Below are positions 8,604 through 17,476 of a DNA stretch of 64,000 bases, piece after piece; position 1 is the stretch's first letter; each line of letters starts with the position of its first letter. The DNA is from Trinickia dabaoshanensis. Lineage in GTDB: Bacteria; Pseudomonadota; Gammaproteobacteria; Burkholderiales; Burkholderiaceae. The notes beneath the pieces are model-generated. The model was not told the origin of the DNA and searched no databases. It worked only from the letters and a program-made list of their open reading frames with translations. The stretch covers positions 122,668 through 186,667 of the forward strand of contig NZ_PNYA01000013.1 in NCBI RefSeq assembly GCF_002879885.1. Reading direction: 5' to 3'. Both the position numbers and the translations under genes were made by a program.

Positions 8604-9056
8604 ATGAAAGCGAACGTGCGCGACCCCTCCCTCGACGCGCTGCTATACCTCGACGGGGAAACGTTCGTCGTTGATTCGGTCGGCACCTGTTGGGCGAAGT
8701 TCGAGGTAGAGCACTGCGCCGTGTCGGCTGAGCGCCCTCAGGGGCTGAAGTATTCGCTGACGCTCCATGACGGCGCAGGCTCGCGTCTATTGGGCTTCGA
8801 TAATGCACATCCGATTCGCGAGGGCTCAGGACCGGGATCGCGTACCCGGATCGAATACGACCACAAGCACCGCGGCCCCCGGGTGCGCTTCTACGTCTAT
8901 CGGGACGCAGCGAAATTGCTGGCGGATTTTTGGGCTGAAGTGGAAGCGATTCTCGAGGCAAGGAGTACACAGCATGAGTACAGCGAACGTCCTGAAGGTC
9001 GGGATTGCATCATTGGAGCAATACAAGGCTCGGACGATGGCAATTGCCCGCGGTGA
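8604..9056 (+). CDS. TumE-type toxin (DUF6516-like)
   Basis: A 150-residue soluble protein resembling TumE-family toxins: an N-terminal beta-rich part (LLYLDGETFVV, KYSLTLHD), a positively charged loop D-H-K-H, then Y-V-Y-R-D-A followed by a helix LLADFWAEVEAIL, the usual C-terminal helix of the family. Family members are normally about 110-120 residues; here about 30 residues continue past that helix and run over the start of the antitoxin gene (83-nt overlap). The gene starts at the ATG at 8604; an upstream in-frame start at 8592 is less likely. It is followed by an HTH partner, the standard TumE-TumA arrangement. Identification by eye; the molecular target is unknown to me. Confidence 0.68.
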   Translation: MKANVRDPSLDALLYLDGETFVVDSVGTCWAKFEVEHCAVSAERPQGLKYSLTLHDGAGSRLLGFDNAHPIREGSGPGSRTRIEYDHKHRGPRVRFYVYRDAAKLLADFWAEVEAILEARSTQHEYSERPEGRDCIIGAIQGSDDGNCPR

Positions 9057-9342
9057 ATATGTGCCCGGAGCTCATGAGCCGAAGGTCTGGTTCCAGTCAC
9101 TTGAAACACTGGCGCAGGTGCTGTCCGACAGGAACCGATCACTGCTCGCTTTGATCGCGGAGACAAAACCGGCTTCGCTGAGCGAATTGGCTGAACGCTC
9201 AGGCCGAGCGAAATCCAACCTATCGCGAACGCTCAAGACAATGGAGCGATACGGACTCGTTCACTTCGAAGAAGGTATGGGGCGGGAGATGGCGCCGCGC
9301 GTCAACTATTCGGGGGTTGAGTTGGAACTGTCGTTTGCGTGA
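8974..9342 (+). CDS. HTH antitoxin (TumA-like, HVO_A0114-type DNA-binding protein)
   Basis: A 122-residue protein with an N-terminal helix and a winged helix-turn-helix in the C-terminal half (residues about 55-105: LALIAETKP, SLSELAERSGRAKSNLSRTLKTMERYGLV), the usual features of the MarR-like regulators that pair with TumE toxins. The start at 8974 is preceded by a perfect AAGGAG with 8-nt spacing. It overlaps the toxin frame by 83 nt and the next small gene by 4 nt. Expected role: neutralise the toxin and repress the operon, probably at the palindrome just upstream of the toxin. Confidence 0.75.
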   Translation: MSTANVLKVGIASLEQYKARTMAIARGEYVPGAHEPKVWFQSLETLAQVLSDRNRSLLALIAETKPASLSELAERSGRAKSNLSRTLKTMERYGLVHFEEGMGREMAPRVNYSGVELELSFA

Positions 9343-9512
9343 AATACCGCTTTACCGACGACACGGGGCACCGCAGGCGCAATGCGGCCGAATACGAAGG
9401 CAACATCGATCTTCCGACGAGCCTGACCGCGGAGTTGGTTCGGCTTACGGCCGAACTCATCGATGCGGCATCTGAGCTCGAATACCTGCTACCCCTACCT
9501 AGAGGTCGTTAA
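9339..9512 (+). CDS. small protein of 57 residues, third gene of the toxin-antitoxin operon
   Basis: A GTG start overlaps the antitoxin stop (GTGA, 9339-9342), the classical coupling arrangement. The product begins with a charged beta-like segment (KYRFTDDTGHRR), then NAAEYEGNIDLP and a C-terminal amphipathic helix (ELVRLTAELIDAASELEYLL), with no membrane segment. The overlap, the sensible amino-acid composition and the compact helix argue that it is translated. I do not recognise the family. It could be a modulator or stabiliser of the antitoxin, or a passenger. Confidence 0.55.
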   Translation: MKYRFTDDTGHRRRNAAEYEGNIDLPTSLTAELVRLTAELIDAASELEYLLPLPRGR

Positions 9513-9534
9513 ATAGCTTCTCGAGTCAGGGCAG

Positions 9535-10035
9535 CTACACCGCCACCCACTTACGCAACGCCTCCCACGCCCGCAACTTCTCGGCATAAGGCACGGCCGC
9601 ATAAGCCGGACTACTCGACGGCAGCTTGATGAGATCGAGCGACAGCCGGCTTTCTGCCAACGCCTGCATTCCGATCTTCGCAGCGGTACCGCCGTTGAAG
9701 GCAACGGCCTTTAGCTCCGGCAACGCAGCCACGAGCGCCGCCAGATCGTTCGTCGCATGATCGCGAATGCGGCTATCGAGACTGCCCTCGCGCTTAGCCT
9801 TCGCAATCACATCCCACAGCCCTACCCGATGGTCGAGCAGCGCTTGCAGCCTCGCCTCGTACCCCATCCCCGGCAACGCCACCCCAATCACATCGCCAAT
9901 CAAATGCCAAAACCGATTCTGCGGATGCGCGTAATACTGGCTTTGCGCGAGCGAGGCCTCTCCAGGCAAGCTGCCGAGCACGAGCACGCGCGTGTGCTCG
10001 TTCACGACGGGCGCGAACGAATGTTTGAACGTCAC
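9535..10035 (-). CDS. DNA-deoxyinosine / uracil-DNA glycosylase family protein
   Basis: A 166-residue base-excision-repair enzyme of the UDG superfamily that would remove deaminated bases (hypoxanthine or uracil) from DNA. It has the N-terminal motif [10 protein letters not shown] followed by [10 protein letters not shown], a middle V-G-L-W-D-V-I, an FNGG motif (VAFNGGTAA) and the C-terminal LPSSSPA motif, as in hypoxanthine-DNA glycosylases. The start is GTG and overlaps the ubiC stop by 4 nt (GTGA). A 72-bp piece of this gene also lies at 8299-8370. Confidence 0.85.
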   Translation of the reverse strand: MTFKHSFAPVVNEHTRVLVLGSLPGEASLAQSQYYAHPQNRFWHLIGDVIGVALPGMGYEARLQALLDHRVGLWDVIAKAKREGSLDSRIRDHATNDLAALVAALPELKAVAFNGGTAAKIGMQALAESRLSLDLIKLPSSSPAYAAVPYAEKLRAWEALRKWVAV

Positions 10036-10763
10036 GACGAAGACGGCAGCGTGGCGCCCGGGGCGATCGGTGAGCGCTCCGTGGCGCGTCTAGGCGTATG
10101 GCCCGCATGCGAGGGCCGCGCCGGACGTCCGCCGCGGTCGTGGGGAAGGTGGGAATACGGAGACGAAGGCGCACCGTCGAGCATTTCGCCACGCCCGCGC
10201 GCCTCGAGATGCGCCCACAACGCCGGCAGCATGCATTCGGTCACCATGAGCGGCGCGCCATGCCGCACGAACACCGAGCGGCGCGCGAGCAGCGCGCGCG
10301 GCGCACGCCCCGCGATTTCGCGCCGCGCCAATACCGAGAGCGGATGTCTAGGCGCGAGGCGCGTACTGACCAACACCGAACGCGCAACGGTGCTGTCGGC
10401 GTACAGCAGCTCGGCGAGCGGGCGCGTGCGCAACCGCCGCATCGCCTGCCAAACGCCCCGGCTCGCCGCCAGCGGCGCGATGCTATGCGCGGCGACGAAC
10501 GGCACGCCGTCCACCTCGAGCACGACTTCACGCACCCAAACACGCGTGCGCGGCGCGACGCGCAGCGCCGCGCACTCGTCGGGCCACGCCCGATCGACCG
10601 CTTCGCGCGTCACGCGCACGCGCACGTCGCCGAGCCCACGCAAGTGCGCGGTCAGCGAGCCGCCGCGCGTGAGCCAATCTTTCTGATCGAACGTCGTGAT
10701 AGGCCGCCGCGCCGCGCGCCAAGCGCGGCTCGCGGCGTCGTAGCGCAGACGCGCGGCGTGCAT
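10032..10763 (-). CDS. ubiC: chorismate--pyruvate lyase
   Basis: A 243-residue enzyme converting chorismate to 4-hydroxybenzoate and pyruvate, the first committed step of ubiquinone synthesis. Recognisable family blocks are WLTRGGSLT near residue 25-35, the REV..EVDG strand pair, the ARS..VSTR region and the C-terminal VTECMLPAL containing the conserved acidic residue. The ATG overlaps the htpG stop (TGATG), and its stop overlaps the glycosylase start, so htpG, ubiC and the glycosylase gene form one leftward operon. A longer open frame exists upstream but lies wholly inside htpG. The C-terminal extension after the core (about 35 residues, Arg/Pro-rich) is unusual. Confidence 0.88.
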   Translation of the reverse strand: MHAARLRYDAASRAWRAARRPITTFDQKDWLTRGGSLTAHLRGLGDVRVRVTREAVDRAWPDECAALRVAPRTRVWVREVVLEVDGVPFVAAHSIAPLAASRGVWQAMRRLRTRPLAELLYADSTVARSVLVSTRLAPRHPLSVLARREIAGRAPRALLARRSVFVRHGAPLMVTECMLPALWAHLEARGRGEMLDGAPSSPYSHLPHDRGGRPARPSHAGHTPRRATERSPIAPGATLPSSS

Positions 10764-12655
10764 CAGCGCGCCAGCAACAGCGCGTTCGTGCGCTTCACGA
10801 AGCTGGCCGGATCGTCGAGCGTGCCGCCCTCGGCCAGCACGGCCTGATCGAACAGCAGATTGCACCAGTCGGCGAAATCGCCCTGCTCGGCACTCAGCGC
10901 CTTCACCAACGCATGCTCGGGATTGATCTCGAGAATCGGGTGGAAGTCGGGCGTCTTTTGCCCCGCTGCCTTCAGCATGCGCTGCAAATACCCCGTCATT
11001 TCGCCGTCGTCGGCCACGAGACAAGAAGGCGAGTCAGTCAGACGGAACGTCAAACGTACATCCTTCGCTTTGTCCTTGAGCACCTCTTTCATCTTTTCGA
11101 CGAGAGGCTTCATCGTCTCGCCGATGGCCTCATGTGCCTTCTTCTCTTCGTCGTCGAACGCATCGAGATCGAGATCGCCGCGCGCGACGCTCGCAAGCGG
11201 CTTGCCGTCGAACTCGGTAAAGTACGCCAGCGCCCACTCGTCGACACGGTCGGTCAACAGCAACACCTCGATGCCCTTCTTGCGGAACACCTCGAGATGC
11301 GGGCTGTTTTTAGCCGCCTGCCAGGTGTCGGCCGTGACGTAGTAGATCTTCGTCTGTTCCGGCTTCATGCGAGCGAGATAGTCGGCCAGCGAGACCGTCT
11401 GTTCGGCGGAATCGGTATGCGTCGACGCAAAGCGCACGAGCTTGCCGATACGCTCGCGGTTCGAAAAGTCTTCGCCGAGACCTTCCTTGAACGCCTGGCC
11501 GAATTCTTTCCAGAACGTCGCGTACTTGGCCTTGCCTTCCTCGGTTTCGGCGTTGGCCATTTCCTCGAGCATCGACAACACGCGCTTGGTGACGCCCTCG
11601 CGAATCGCCTTGACGTCGCGGCTTTCCTGCAAGATTTCGCGCGACACGTTCAGCGGCAAATCGGCCGAATCGACCACGCCTTTCACGAAACGCAGGTAAG
11701 GCGGCAGCAGTTGCTCTGCGTCGTCCATGATGAACACGCGCTTCACGTACAGCTTCAGACCACTGCGATGGTCGCGGTTCCACAGATCGAACGGAGCATG
11801 CGCCGGCACGTACAGCAGTTGCGTATACTCGCTGCGGCCTTCCACTCGGTTGTGGGTCCATGCAAGCGGGTCTTGCTCGTCGTGCGCGAGGTGGTGATAG
11901 AACTGCTTGTACTGTTCGTCTTCGATTTCGCTCTTCGGGCGCGTCCACAGAGCGCTGGCCTGATTGACCGTTTCGTCCTCGTCCTTGACGACCATCTCGC
12001 CCTTCTCCGCATCCCACTCTTCCTGCTTCATGAGGATGGGCAAGGCAACGTGATCGGAGTACTTGCGGATGATCGACTTGAGCCGGTACGACGAAAGCAA
12101 TTCGTCTTCTTCGGCGCGCAGATGAAGCGTGATGGTCGTGCCGCGTTGCGCGCGCTCGATCGTCTCGACAGAGAAATCGCCTTCGCCGGCGCTGACCCAG
12201 CGTACGCCCTCTTGAGCCGGCAGCCCGGCGCGGCGCGTCTCCACGGTGATCTTGTCGGCGACGATGAAGCCCGAGTAAAAGCCCACGCCGAATTGGCCGA
12301 TGAGCGCCGCGTCTTTTTGCTGGTCGCCCGAAAGCTGCGAGAAAAATTCCTTGGTACCCGAGCGCGCGATCGTACCGAGGTGCGACACGGCTTCGTCACG
12401 GCTCATACCGATGCCGTTGTCGTCGATCGTAATCGTGCGCGCCTCTTTGTCGAAGGCAACGCGAATACGCAAGTTCGGATCGTTTTCGTACAGCTCGCTA
12501 TTGGCGATCGCTTCGAAACGCAGCTTGTCCGCGGCATCGGACGCGTTCGAGATCAACTCACGCAGGAAAATTTCCTTGTTGCTGTAGAGCGAATGGATCA
12601 TCAATTGCAGAAGCTGCTTGACCTCTGCCTGAAAGCTCATGGTTTCTTGTGCCAT
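10763..12655 (-). CDS. htpG: molecular chaperone HtpG (Hsp90)
   Basis: A full-length (630-residue) bacterial Hsp90. The N-terminal GHKL ATPase domain carries [16 protein letters not shown] and the GQFGVGFYS lid motif; the middle domain contains the catalytic-loop region ([11 protein letters not shown]); the C-terminal dimerisation domain follows. It acts as an ATP-driven cytosolic folding factor, often heat-inducible. It is first in an operon with ubiC and the glycosylase gene. The only oddity is the large antisense open frame typical of GC-rich DNA. Confidence 0.97.
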   Translation of the reverse strand: MAQETMSFQAEVKQLLQLMIHSLYSNKEIFLRELISNASDAADKLRFEAIANSELYENDPNLRIRVAFDKEARTITIDDNGIGMSRDEAVSHLGTIARSGTKEFFSQLSGDQQKDAALIGQFGVGFYSGFIVADKITVETRRAGLPAQEGVRWVSAGEGDFSVETIERAQRGTTITLHLRAEEDELLSSYRLKSIIRKYSDHVALPILMKQEEWDAEKGEMVVKDEDETVNQASALWTRPKSEIEDEQYKQFYHHLAHDEQDPLAWTHNRVEGRSEYTQLLYVPAHAPFDLWNRDHRSGLKLYVKRVFIMDDAEQLLPPYLRFVKGVVDSADLPLNVSREILQESRDVKAIREGVTKRVLSMLEEMANAETEEGKAKYATFWKEFGQAFKEGLGEDFSNRERIGKLVRFASTHTDSAEQTVSLADYLARMKPEQTKIYYVTADTWQAAKNSPHLEVFRKKGIEVLLLTDRVDEWALAYFTEFDGKPLASVARGDLDLDAFDDEEKKAHEAIGETMKPLVEKMKEVLKDKAKDVRLTFRLTDSPSCLVADDGEMTGYLQRMLKAAGQKTPDFHPILEINPEHALVKALSAEQGDFADWCNLLFDQAVLAEGGTLDDPASFVKRTNALLLAR

Positions 12656-12761
12656 GGTCTCAAGTTCCTTTGCGTTCGGTTACGGTTCGTAAATGGCGGA
12701 AAACGTCACTTGGTGCGCCGCCCGCGGCCCAGGCGGGCAATCGCGACGCGAGAGCGGCCCC

Positions 12762-14252
12762 TTAATTGGGGACGTCGGCCTGAGCTTTCAAGGGGCGCGC
12801 GACGCGGTGCCGCGATTCGATGTAATCGGCCAGGAAACGCGGCAGTTCCGGGTCCCCGCAGTTGGCAACGTTGAACCGCATCCAGGTGGTGGGCGACTGG
12901 TGCGGGGAGAACAGGCTGCCCGGTGCGAGCAAAAAGCCGGCCTCCTGGCCCGCGGCGGCGAAAGCGTCGGCATCCACGCCGGCATCCGCCCACAAAAACA
13001 TGCCGGCCGTCGGCATCGAAAATAGCGAGAATCCGGCCCGTTCGAGCATGCGGGCGGTCTGCTCGCGCACCGGGTCCAGCCGCGCGCGCAAACGCTCCAC
13101 GTACCGCCGGTAATGCCCTTCGGTCAGAATCTTGTAGAGCAGACGCTCGTTGAGCTCGGGCGTCGTCATGCTGATCAGTATCTTTTGATCGCCGATCGCC
13201 TGCGCAACCTCGGGCGCGCAGGCGACGAAACCTACGCGCAGGTTAGCCGTCAGCGTCTTCGAAAAACTGCTCAGATAGATCACGCGCTTGAGCTGATCGA
13301 GCGTAGCCAGACGTGTGACGGGGTGGCTCGGGGGACACAGATCGCCGTAAATGTCGTCTTCCACCACGACGAAATCGTATTCCTCAGCCAAGCGCAAAAT
13401 GCGGAAGGCTTGCGCCGGCGACAACGACGTACCCGTCGGGTTATGCAGGACGGAGTTGATGACGAGCATTTTCGGGCGCCAGGTCTTGACCTGCTCTTCG
13501 AGCGCGTCCAGATCGGGACCCGCCGGCGTGTACGGCATGCCGACGAGGCGCGCGCCTTGCGCGGCAAAACGGCCGAACATCTGAAACCAGGCCGGGTCGC
13601 CGACGATCACGGCATCGCCCGGCTGAACATATAGCCGCGCGATGAAATCGATCGCCTGGGTAATACCCGACGTGAGGACGATCTGATCCGGCGTAGCGCC
13701 GATCTCCAACTCTTCCAGGCGGTTTTGCAATTGCTGGCGCAACGGTAAAAAGCCTTGTGCCGTGCCGGTACCCAGCCACTGCCCCGCGCTTTGCCGAGCC
13801 AGCGCGCGCAACGCCGAGGCCACGAGTTCACCGTCGAGCCAATGGCTCGGCAAGTAACCAAGGCCCGGGCCTTTGTCGGACTTGCCGGCGTGCAGCGTAT
13901 TGCGAACGAGCCACACCACGTCGATCGGCCGCGCCGCGGCGCCCGCGCGCGTTTGCTGCCCCGCCGCCGTCCCACGCTCGCCGGGCCCGCTCGCCGCGCG
14001 TTCGCGCACGTAGAAACCCGAGCCGCGGCGCGATTCGAGGTAGCCCTGCGCGACGAGTCGCTCGTAGGCCTCGACCACGGTAAAGCGCGAGACGCCCTTG
14101 TCCTGCGCGAGCTTGCGAATCGACGGCATGCGCATACCGGGCCTGAACACGCGTTCCTCGATGCGGCGCCGAGCCCATTGAACGAGCTGCTCGACCAGCG
14201 TAAGCGACGAAGCCTCGTGCGGCGCAGGGATTTGATCTAGGGCAGCGGACAT
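12762..14252 (-). CDS. MocR/GntR-family regulator with aminotransferase-like domain
   Basis: A 496-residue fusion. A GntR-type winged helix at residues about 15-85 (MPSIRKLAQDKGVSRFTVVEAYERL) joins, through a Gly/Ala-rich linker, a fold-type-I aminotransferase domain with the PLP-binding Lys in SSFSKTLTANLRVGF. MocR proteins use a PLP-bound domain as an effector sensor, often controlling neighbouring metabolite genes. I place the start at the ATG at 14252, since the family begins with a short tail before the helix; the extension to 14312 runs into the operator repeats. It is divergent from the VOC gene and so is likely to regulate it, the downstream genes, or itself. Confidence 0.88.
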   Translation of the reverse strand: MSAALDQIPAPHEASSLTLVEQLVQWARRRIEERVFRPGMRMPSIRKLAQDKGVSRFTVVEAYERLVAQGYLESRRGSGFYVRERAASGPGERGTAAGQQTRAGAAARPIDVVWLVRNTLHAGKSDKGPGLGYLPSHWLDGELVASALRALARQSAGQWLGTGTAQGFLPLRQQLQNRLEELEIGATPDQIVLTSGITQAIDFIARLYVQPGDAVIVGDPAWFQMFGRFAAQGARLVGMPYTPAGPDLDALEEQVKTWRPKMLVINSVLHNPTGTSLSPAQAFRILRLAEEYDFVVVEDDIYGDLCPPSHPVTRLATLDQLKRVIYLSSFSKTLTANLRVGFVACAPEVAQAIGDQKILISMTTPELNERLLYKILTEGHYRRYVERLRARLDPVREQTARMLERAGFSLFSMPTAGMFLWADAGVDADAFAAAGQEAGFLLAPGSLFSPHQSPTTWMRFNVANCGDPELPRFLADYIESRHRVARPLKAQADVPN

Positions 14253-14264
14253 GGCGGCAGCGAA

Positions 14265-14307
14265 CTGTACAGAAAAGTATCGTTCCGATTGTACAGTTAC
14301 TGTGCAG
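14265..14307. promoter_or_regulatory. three CTGTACAG-type operator repeats of the MocR regulator
   Basis: Three near-identical palindromic octamers lie just upstream of the MocR start: CTGTACAG (14265-14272), TTGTACAG (14289-14296) and CTGTGCAG (14300-14307). Centre-to-centre distances are 24 and 11 bp, close to two helical turns and one. The placement between the divergent MocR and VOC genes suggests an autoregulatory operator, as established for other MocR proteins that bind direct repeats. Confidence 0.6.
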
Positions 14308-14402
14308 GCCATGCCGATTAAAGTGATCGTAAAATCTCATCCGCCGGAACCGGCGCCGTCCCGGCGCCGCGCTCCGCTGCTTATTGCTCGTTCCTCTTCG
14401 CA

Positions 14403-15101
14403 ATGAAAACCGCCTCCGCGCTTGAACTCGATCATCTCGTCGTCGCTGCCCGCACACTCGAAGAAGGCGTGAGCTTCGTCGCCGACACGCTCGGCGTCGA
14501 ACCCGTCGCCGGCGGCAAGCATGCCGCCATGGGCACGCACAACCGGTTGCTCGGTTTGTGGGGCGGCGCATACCTCGAAGTGATCGCGATCGATCCCGAT
14601 GCAGAACGGGAACGCGAGCGTGGCGGCGAATCCGCGCCGCCTTCACGACCGCGCTGGTTCGCGCTCGACGATCCGGCGATGCGGGCCCGGCTCGAACTCG
14701 GCCCCTACCTGGCGCACTGGGCCGCCCGCGTGGCCCGGCCCAAGGATCTGGCCCGCTGGCAAGGGCAATACCCGGCGCGCATCCCGCCCGTGATGCCGAT
14801 GGCGCGCGGTGACCTGACCTGGCGGCTGACCGTGCCGGCCGACGGCAGCTTCGGCGCCGGCGACGGCATCGTGCCCACGCTGATCCAATGGGACACCCCC
14901 GCTCATCCCAGCGCACGCCTGCCCGAAACCGGCCTGGCCCTCAAAACGTTGAAGGGACGTCACCCGCGAGCGGACGAGTTACGCGCGCAACTCGGGTGGC
15001 TGGGCGCCGCGCATCTGATCGAGTTGGAAAACGCCGCGGACGGCGCGGCGGCATTGACGGCCGAAATCGAAACGCCTGCCGGCGTGCGCACCCTTGCGTG
15101 A
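14403..15101 (+). CDS. VOC-fold (glyoxalase-like) protein
   Basis: A 232-residue protein beginning LDHLVVAARTLEEG with a metal-ligand-like His and followed by G..H..MGTHN and YLEVIAID, the pattern of glyoxalase-like domain proteins in the vicinal-oxygen-chelate superfamily. The C-terminal half holds a second, degenerate repeat. The enzymatic reaction is not predictable; relatives include dioxygenases and lyases. It is divergent from the MocR gene and 41 bp upstream of the exporter gene, so it is probably the first gene of that operon. Confidence 0.8.
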   Translation: MKTASALELDHLVVAARTLEEGVSFVADTLGVEPVAGGKHAAMGTHNRLLGLWGGAYLEVIAIDPDAERERERGGESAPPSRPRWFALDDPAMRARLELGPYLAHWAARVARPKDLARWQGQYPARIPPVMPMARGDLTWRLTVPADGSFGAGDGIVPTLIQWDTPAHPSARLPETGLALKTLKGRHPRADELRAQLGWLGAAHLIELENAADGAAALTAEIETPAGVRTLA

Positions 15102-15142
15102 TACGCCCGCGCCCCCTGCTCGATCACTAGGAGAGTTTTTCG

Positions 15143-16081
15143 ATGTCGAAATCGCCTGAAACGCGAGGGATGCTGCTCGGTCTGCTGGGCGTCATCATCT
15201 TCAGCCTGACGCTGCCGATGACGCACGTAGTCGTGCAAGAACTCAATCCTGTCCTCAACGGGCTGGGCCGGGCACTCGCCGCCGCCGTCCCCGCCGCGGC
15301 GCTGCTGGCCTGGCGGCGCGAGCGCCTGCCTAGCCGCGCGCAACTGAAAGGACTGGCCGTTACGGCGCTCGGCGTCATCGTCGCGTTCCCGGTGTTGTCG
15401 GCCTGGGCCATGAAGACCGTCCCGGCCTCGCACGGCGCACTGGTCAACGGCCTGCAGCCGCTTTTCGTGGCCATTTATGCCGCCTGGCTCTCCCGCGAGC
15501 GCCCTTCGCCGGCATTTTGGGCGAGCGCGGCCATCGGCAGCGCGCTTGTCGTCGCCTACGCCCTCCATGCGGGCGGCGGCGCGCTGCAGGCGGGCGATCT
15601 GTTCATGCTCGCCGCGGTCGCGGTCGGCGCGCTCGGCTACGCCGAAGGCGCCCGCATCGCACGCGAACTAGGCGGTTGGCAGGTGATCTGCTGGGCGCTC
15701 GTGCTGGCCGCGCCCTTCCTCCTGATTCCCGTCGCTTGGCTCGGCTGGCAGCAGCATGTGGCGCATCCGGGGCCGCTCGCGCTGCGGACCTGGCTAGCGT
15801 TCGGCTATGTCACACTCTTCTCGCAATTCATAGGATTTTTCGCCTGGTATGCGGGATTGGCGATGGGAGGAACAGCGCGAGTGGGACAAGTTCAGCTATT
15901 ACAGATATTCTTCACGATCGCATTCGCCTCGCTCTTCTTCGGCGAAACGGTCGCGCCGTCGACGTGGCTGTTCGCCGTCGCCGTCATCGCCACCGTGATG
16001 CTCGGCCGCAAGGCCGCCGTACGGACGGCGGCGACGACGAGCGCAACCGCAACACCCGCAACGGGACGACTCGCGCGATAA
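15143..16081 (+). CDS. DMT-superfamily (EamA) transporter
   Basis: A 312-residue inner-membrane protein with about ten hydrophobic segments arranged as two EamA repeats (first starting LLGLLGVIIFSLTLPMT, second around GDLFMLAAVAVGAL). EamA proteins commonly export amino acids or other metabolites. A ribosome site (AGGAGAG) precedes the ATG. It lies between the VOC and aminotransferase genes in the same direction, consistent with export of an amino-compound handled by this cluster. The Ala/Thr-rich C-terminal tail is cytosolic. Confidence 0.87.
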   Translation: MSKSPETRGMLLGLLGVIIFSLTLPMTHVVVQELNPVLNGLGRALAAAVPAAALLAWRRERLPSRAQLKGLAVTALGVIVAFPVLSAWAMKTVPASHGALVNGLQPLFVAIYAAWLSRERPSPAFWASAAIGSALVVAYALHAGGGALQAGDLFMLAAVAVGALGYAEGARIARELGGWQVICWALVLAAPFLLIPVAWLGWQQHVAHPGPLALRTWLAFGYVTLFSQFIGFFAWYAGLAMGGTARVGQVQLLQIFFTIAFASLFFGETVAPSTWLFAVAVIATVMLGRKAAVRTAATTSATATPATGRLAR

Positions 16082-16170
16082 TCGCGCTTCTCGTCTCGAA
16101 ACATTACCCGTGTTTCGGCATCGACGACGGAACCCAACTCAACCACCATCGAGGACTAAGGAGACGTTTC

Positions 16171-17367
16171 ATGGATCATAGCGATCTGCCGCATACGAAT
16201 TGGCGCATATCCGAGCGCGCACGCAAACTCACGAGCTCCGCCATCCGCGAGATCCTGAAAGTCACGGAACGCCCCGAAGTCATCTCGTTCGCGGGCGGCC
16301 TGCCCTCGCCGGTAACGTTCCCGGTCGAGCGGATGCGCGAGGCGTGCGAGCGCGTGACGCGCGACGCCCCTGCCGCAGCCTTCCAGTACAGCGCAACCGA
16401 AGGCTATGCCCCGCTGCGCGAATGGGTGGCCGCGCGCTATTCGAAGAACGGCGTGACGATCCGCCCGAGCCAAGTGCTCATGGTCACGGGCTCGCAGCAG
16501 GCGCTCGATCTGCTCGGGAAGGTCCTCATCGATCCGGCGAGCCCCGTGCTCGTCGAAACGCCGACCTACCTCGGCGCGCTGCAATCGTTCTCGATGTACG
16601 AGCCGCGCTACGTGCAAGTGCCGACCGATGAGAACGGTCTGATCCCCGAAGGCCTGACGCCGGCGCTCACGCAAGACGCGCGGCTGCTCTACGCTCAGCC
16701 GAACTTCCAGAACCCGACGGGACGCCGTCTGCCGCTCGAGCGCCGCCGCGCCCTGGCGGAATTCGCGCGCACGAGCCCGTTCCCCGTGGTCGAGGACGAT
16801 CCCTACGGCGCGCTCGACTACGCCGGCGCCCCGCTGCCCACGCTGCTGTCGATGGCGCCCGATCACATCGTGCACTGCGGCTCGTTCTCCAAAGTGCTCG
16901 CGCCGGGTCTGCGCCTGGGCTACATCATCGCGCCCGAGGAATTGCATTTCAAACTCGTCCAGGCCAAGCAAGCCACCGATCTGCATACGCCGAGCTTCAC
17001 TCAGCGCATCGTGTACGAAGTGGTCAAGGACGGTTTCCTCGATGAGCACATCCCGACGATCCGCACCCTGTACCGCGATCAATGCGAGGCGATGCTCTCG
17101 TCGCTCGAGCGTCACATGCCCGAGGGCGTGACCTGGAACCGCCCCGAAGGCGGCATGTTCATCTGGGCGAGCCTGCCGAAGCATATCGATACGATGCAAT
17201 TGCTCGAGGCCGCCGTCGCCGAGAACGTCGCCTTCGTGCCCGGCGCGCCGTTCTATGCGAACGACGCCGATCACAGCGCGCTGCGCCTGTCGTTCGTGAC
17301 CGTGCCGCCCGCACGCATCGACGAAGGCATCGCCCGTCTGGCCAAACTGATCCGCGAGCGCATCTAA
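16171..17367 (+). CDS. PLP-dependent aminotransferase (2-aminoadipate/MocR-type class I, no HTH)
   Basis: A 398-residue fold-type-I aminotransferase. ISFAGGLPSP near the N-terminus binds substrate, QNPTGR supplies the conserved Asn-Pro, VVEDDPYG the cofactor Asp and Tyr, and CGSFSKVLAPGLRLGY the Schiff-base Lys. This layout is that of LysN/2-aminoadipate-type enzymes, related to the catalytic domain of MocR regulators. The ATG at 16171 follows an AAGGAG site; the longer open frame upstream overlaps the exporter gene and is spurious. The amino donor and acceptor cannot be told from sequence. It is followed by ridA and phzF genes, which fits a PLP enzyme that releases reactive enamines. Confidence 0.88.
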   Translation: MDHSDLPHTNWRISERARKLTSSAIREILKVTERPEVISFAGGLPSPVTFPVERMREACERVTRDAPAAAFQYSATEGYAPLREWVAARYSKNGVTIRPSQVLMVTGSQQALDLLGKVLIDPASPVLVETPTYLGALQSFSMYEPRYVQVPTDENGLIPEGLTPALTQDARLLYAQPNFQNPTGRRLPLERRRALAEFARTSPFPVVEDDPYGALDYAGAPLPTLLSMAPDHIVHCGSFSKVLAPGLRLGYIIAPEELHFKLVQAKQATDLHTPSFTQRIVYEVVKDGFLDEHIPTIRTLYRDQCEAMLSSLERHMPEGVTWNRPEGGMFIWASLPKHIDTMQLLEAAVAENVAFVPGAPFYANDADHSALRLSFVTVPPARIDEGIARLAKLIRERI

Positions 17368-17476
17368 TCGCTTGCGGCCCGTGCCCGTGCCTCCCCACGC
17401 GGGGGGCGCGGGCCGACCGGATCGACGGTCCGTCGAACCGCCCCCTCCCTTCCACTCTTCTATTCGAGGAACCGCC

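Noticed and set aside
10913..12874. 653-codon open frame on the plus strand opposite htpG
   Set aside because: It is antisense to a clear Hsp90 gene and exists only because of the high GC at third codon positions; the product is Arg/His-rich and without domain signals.
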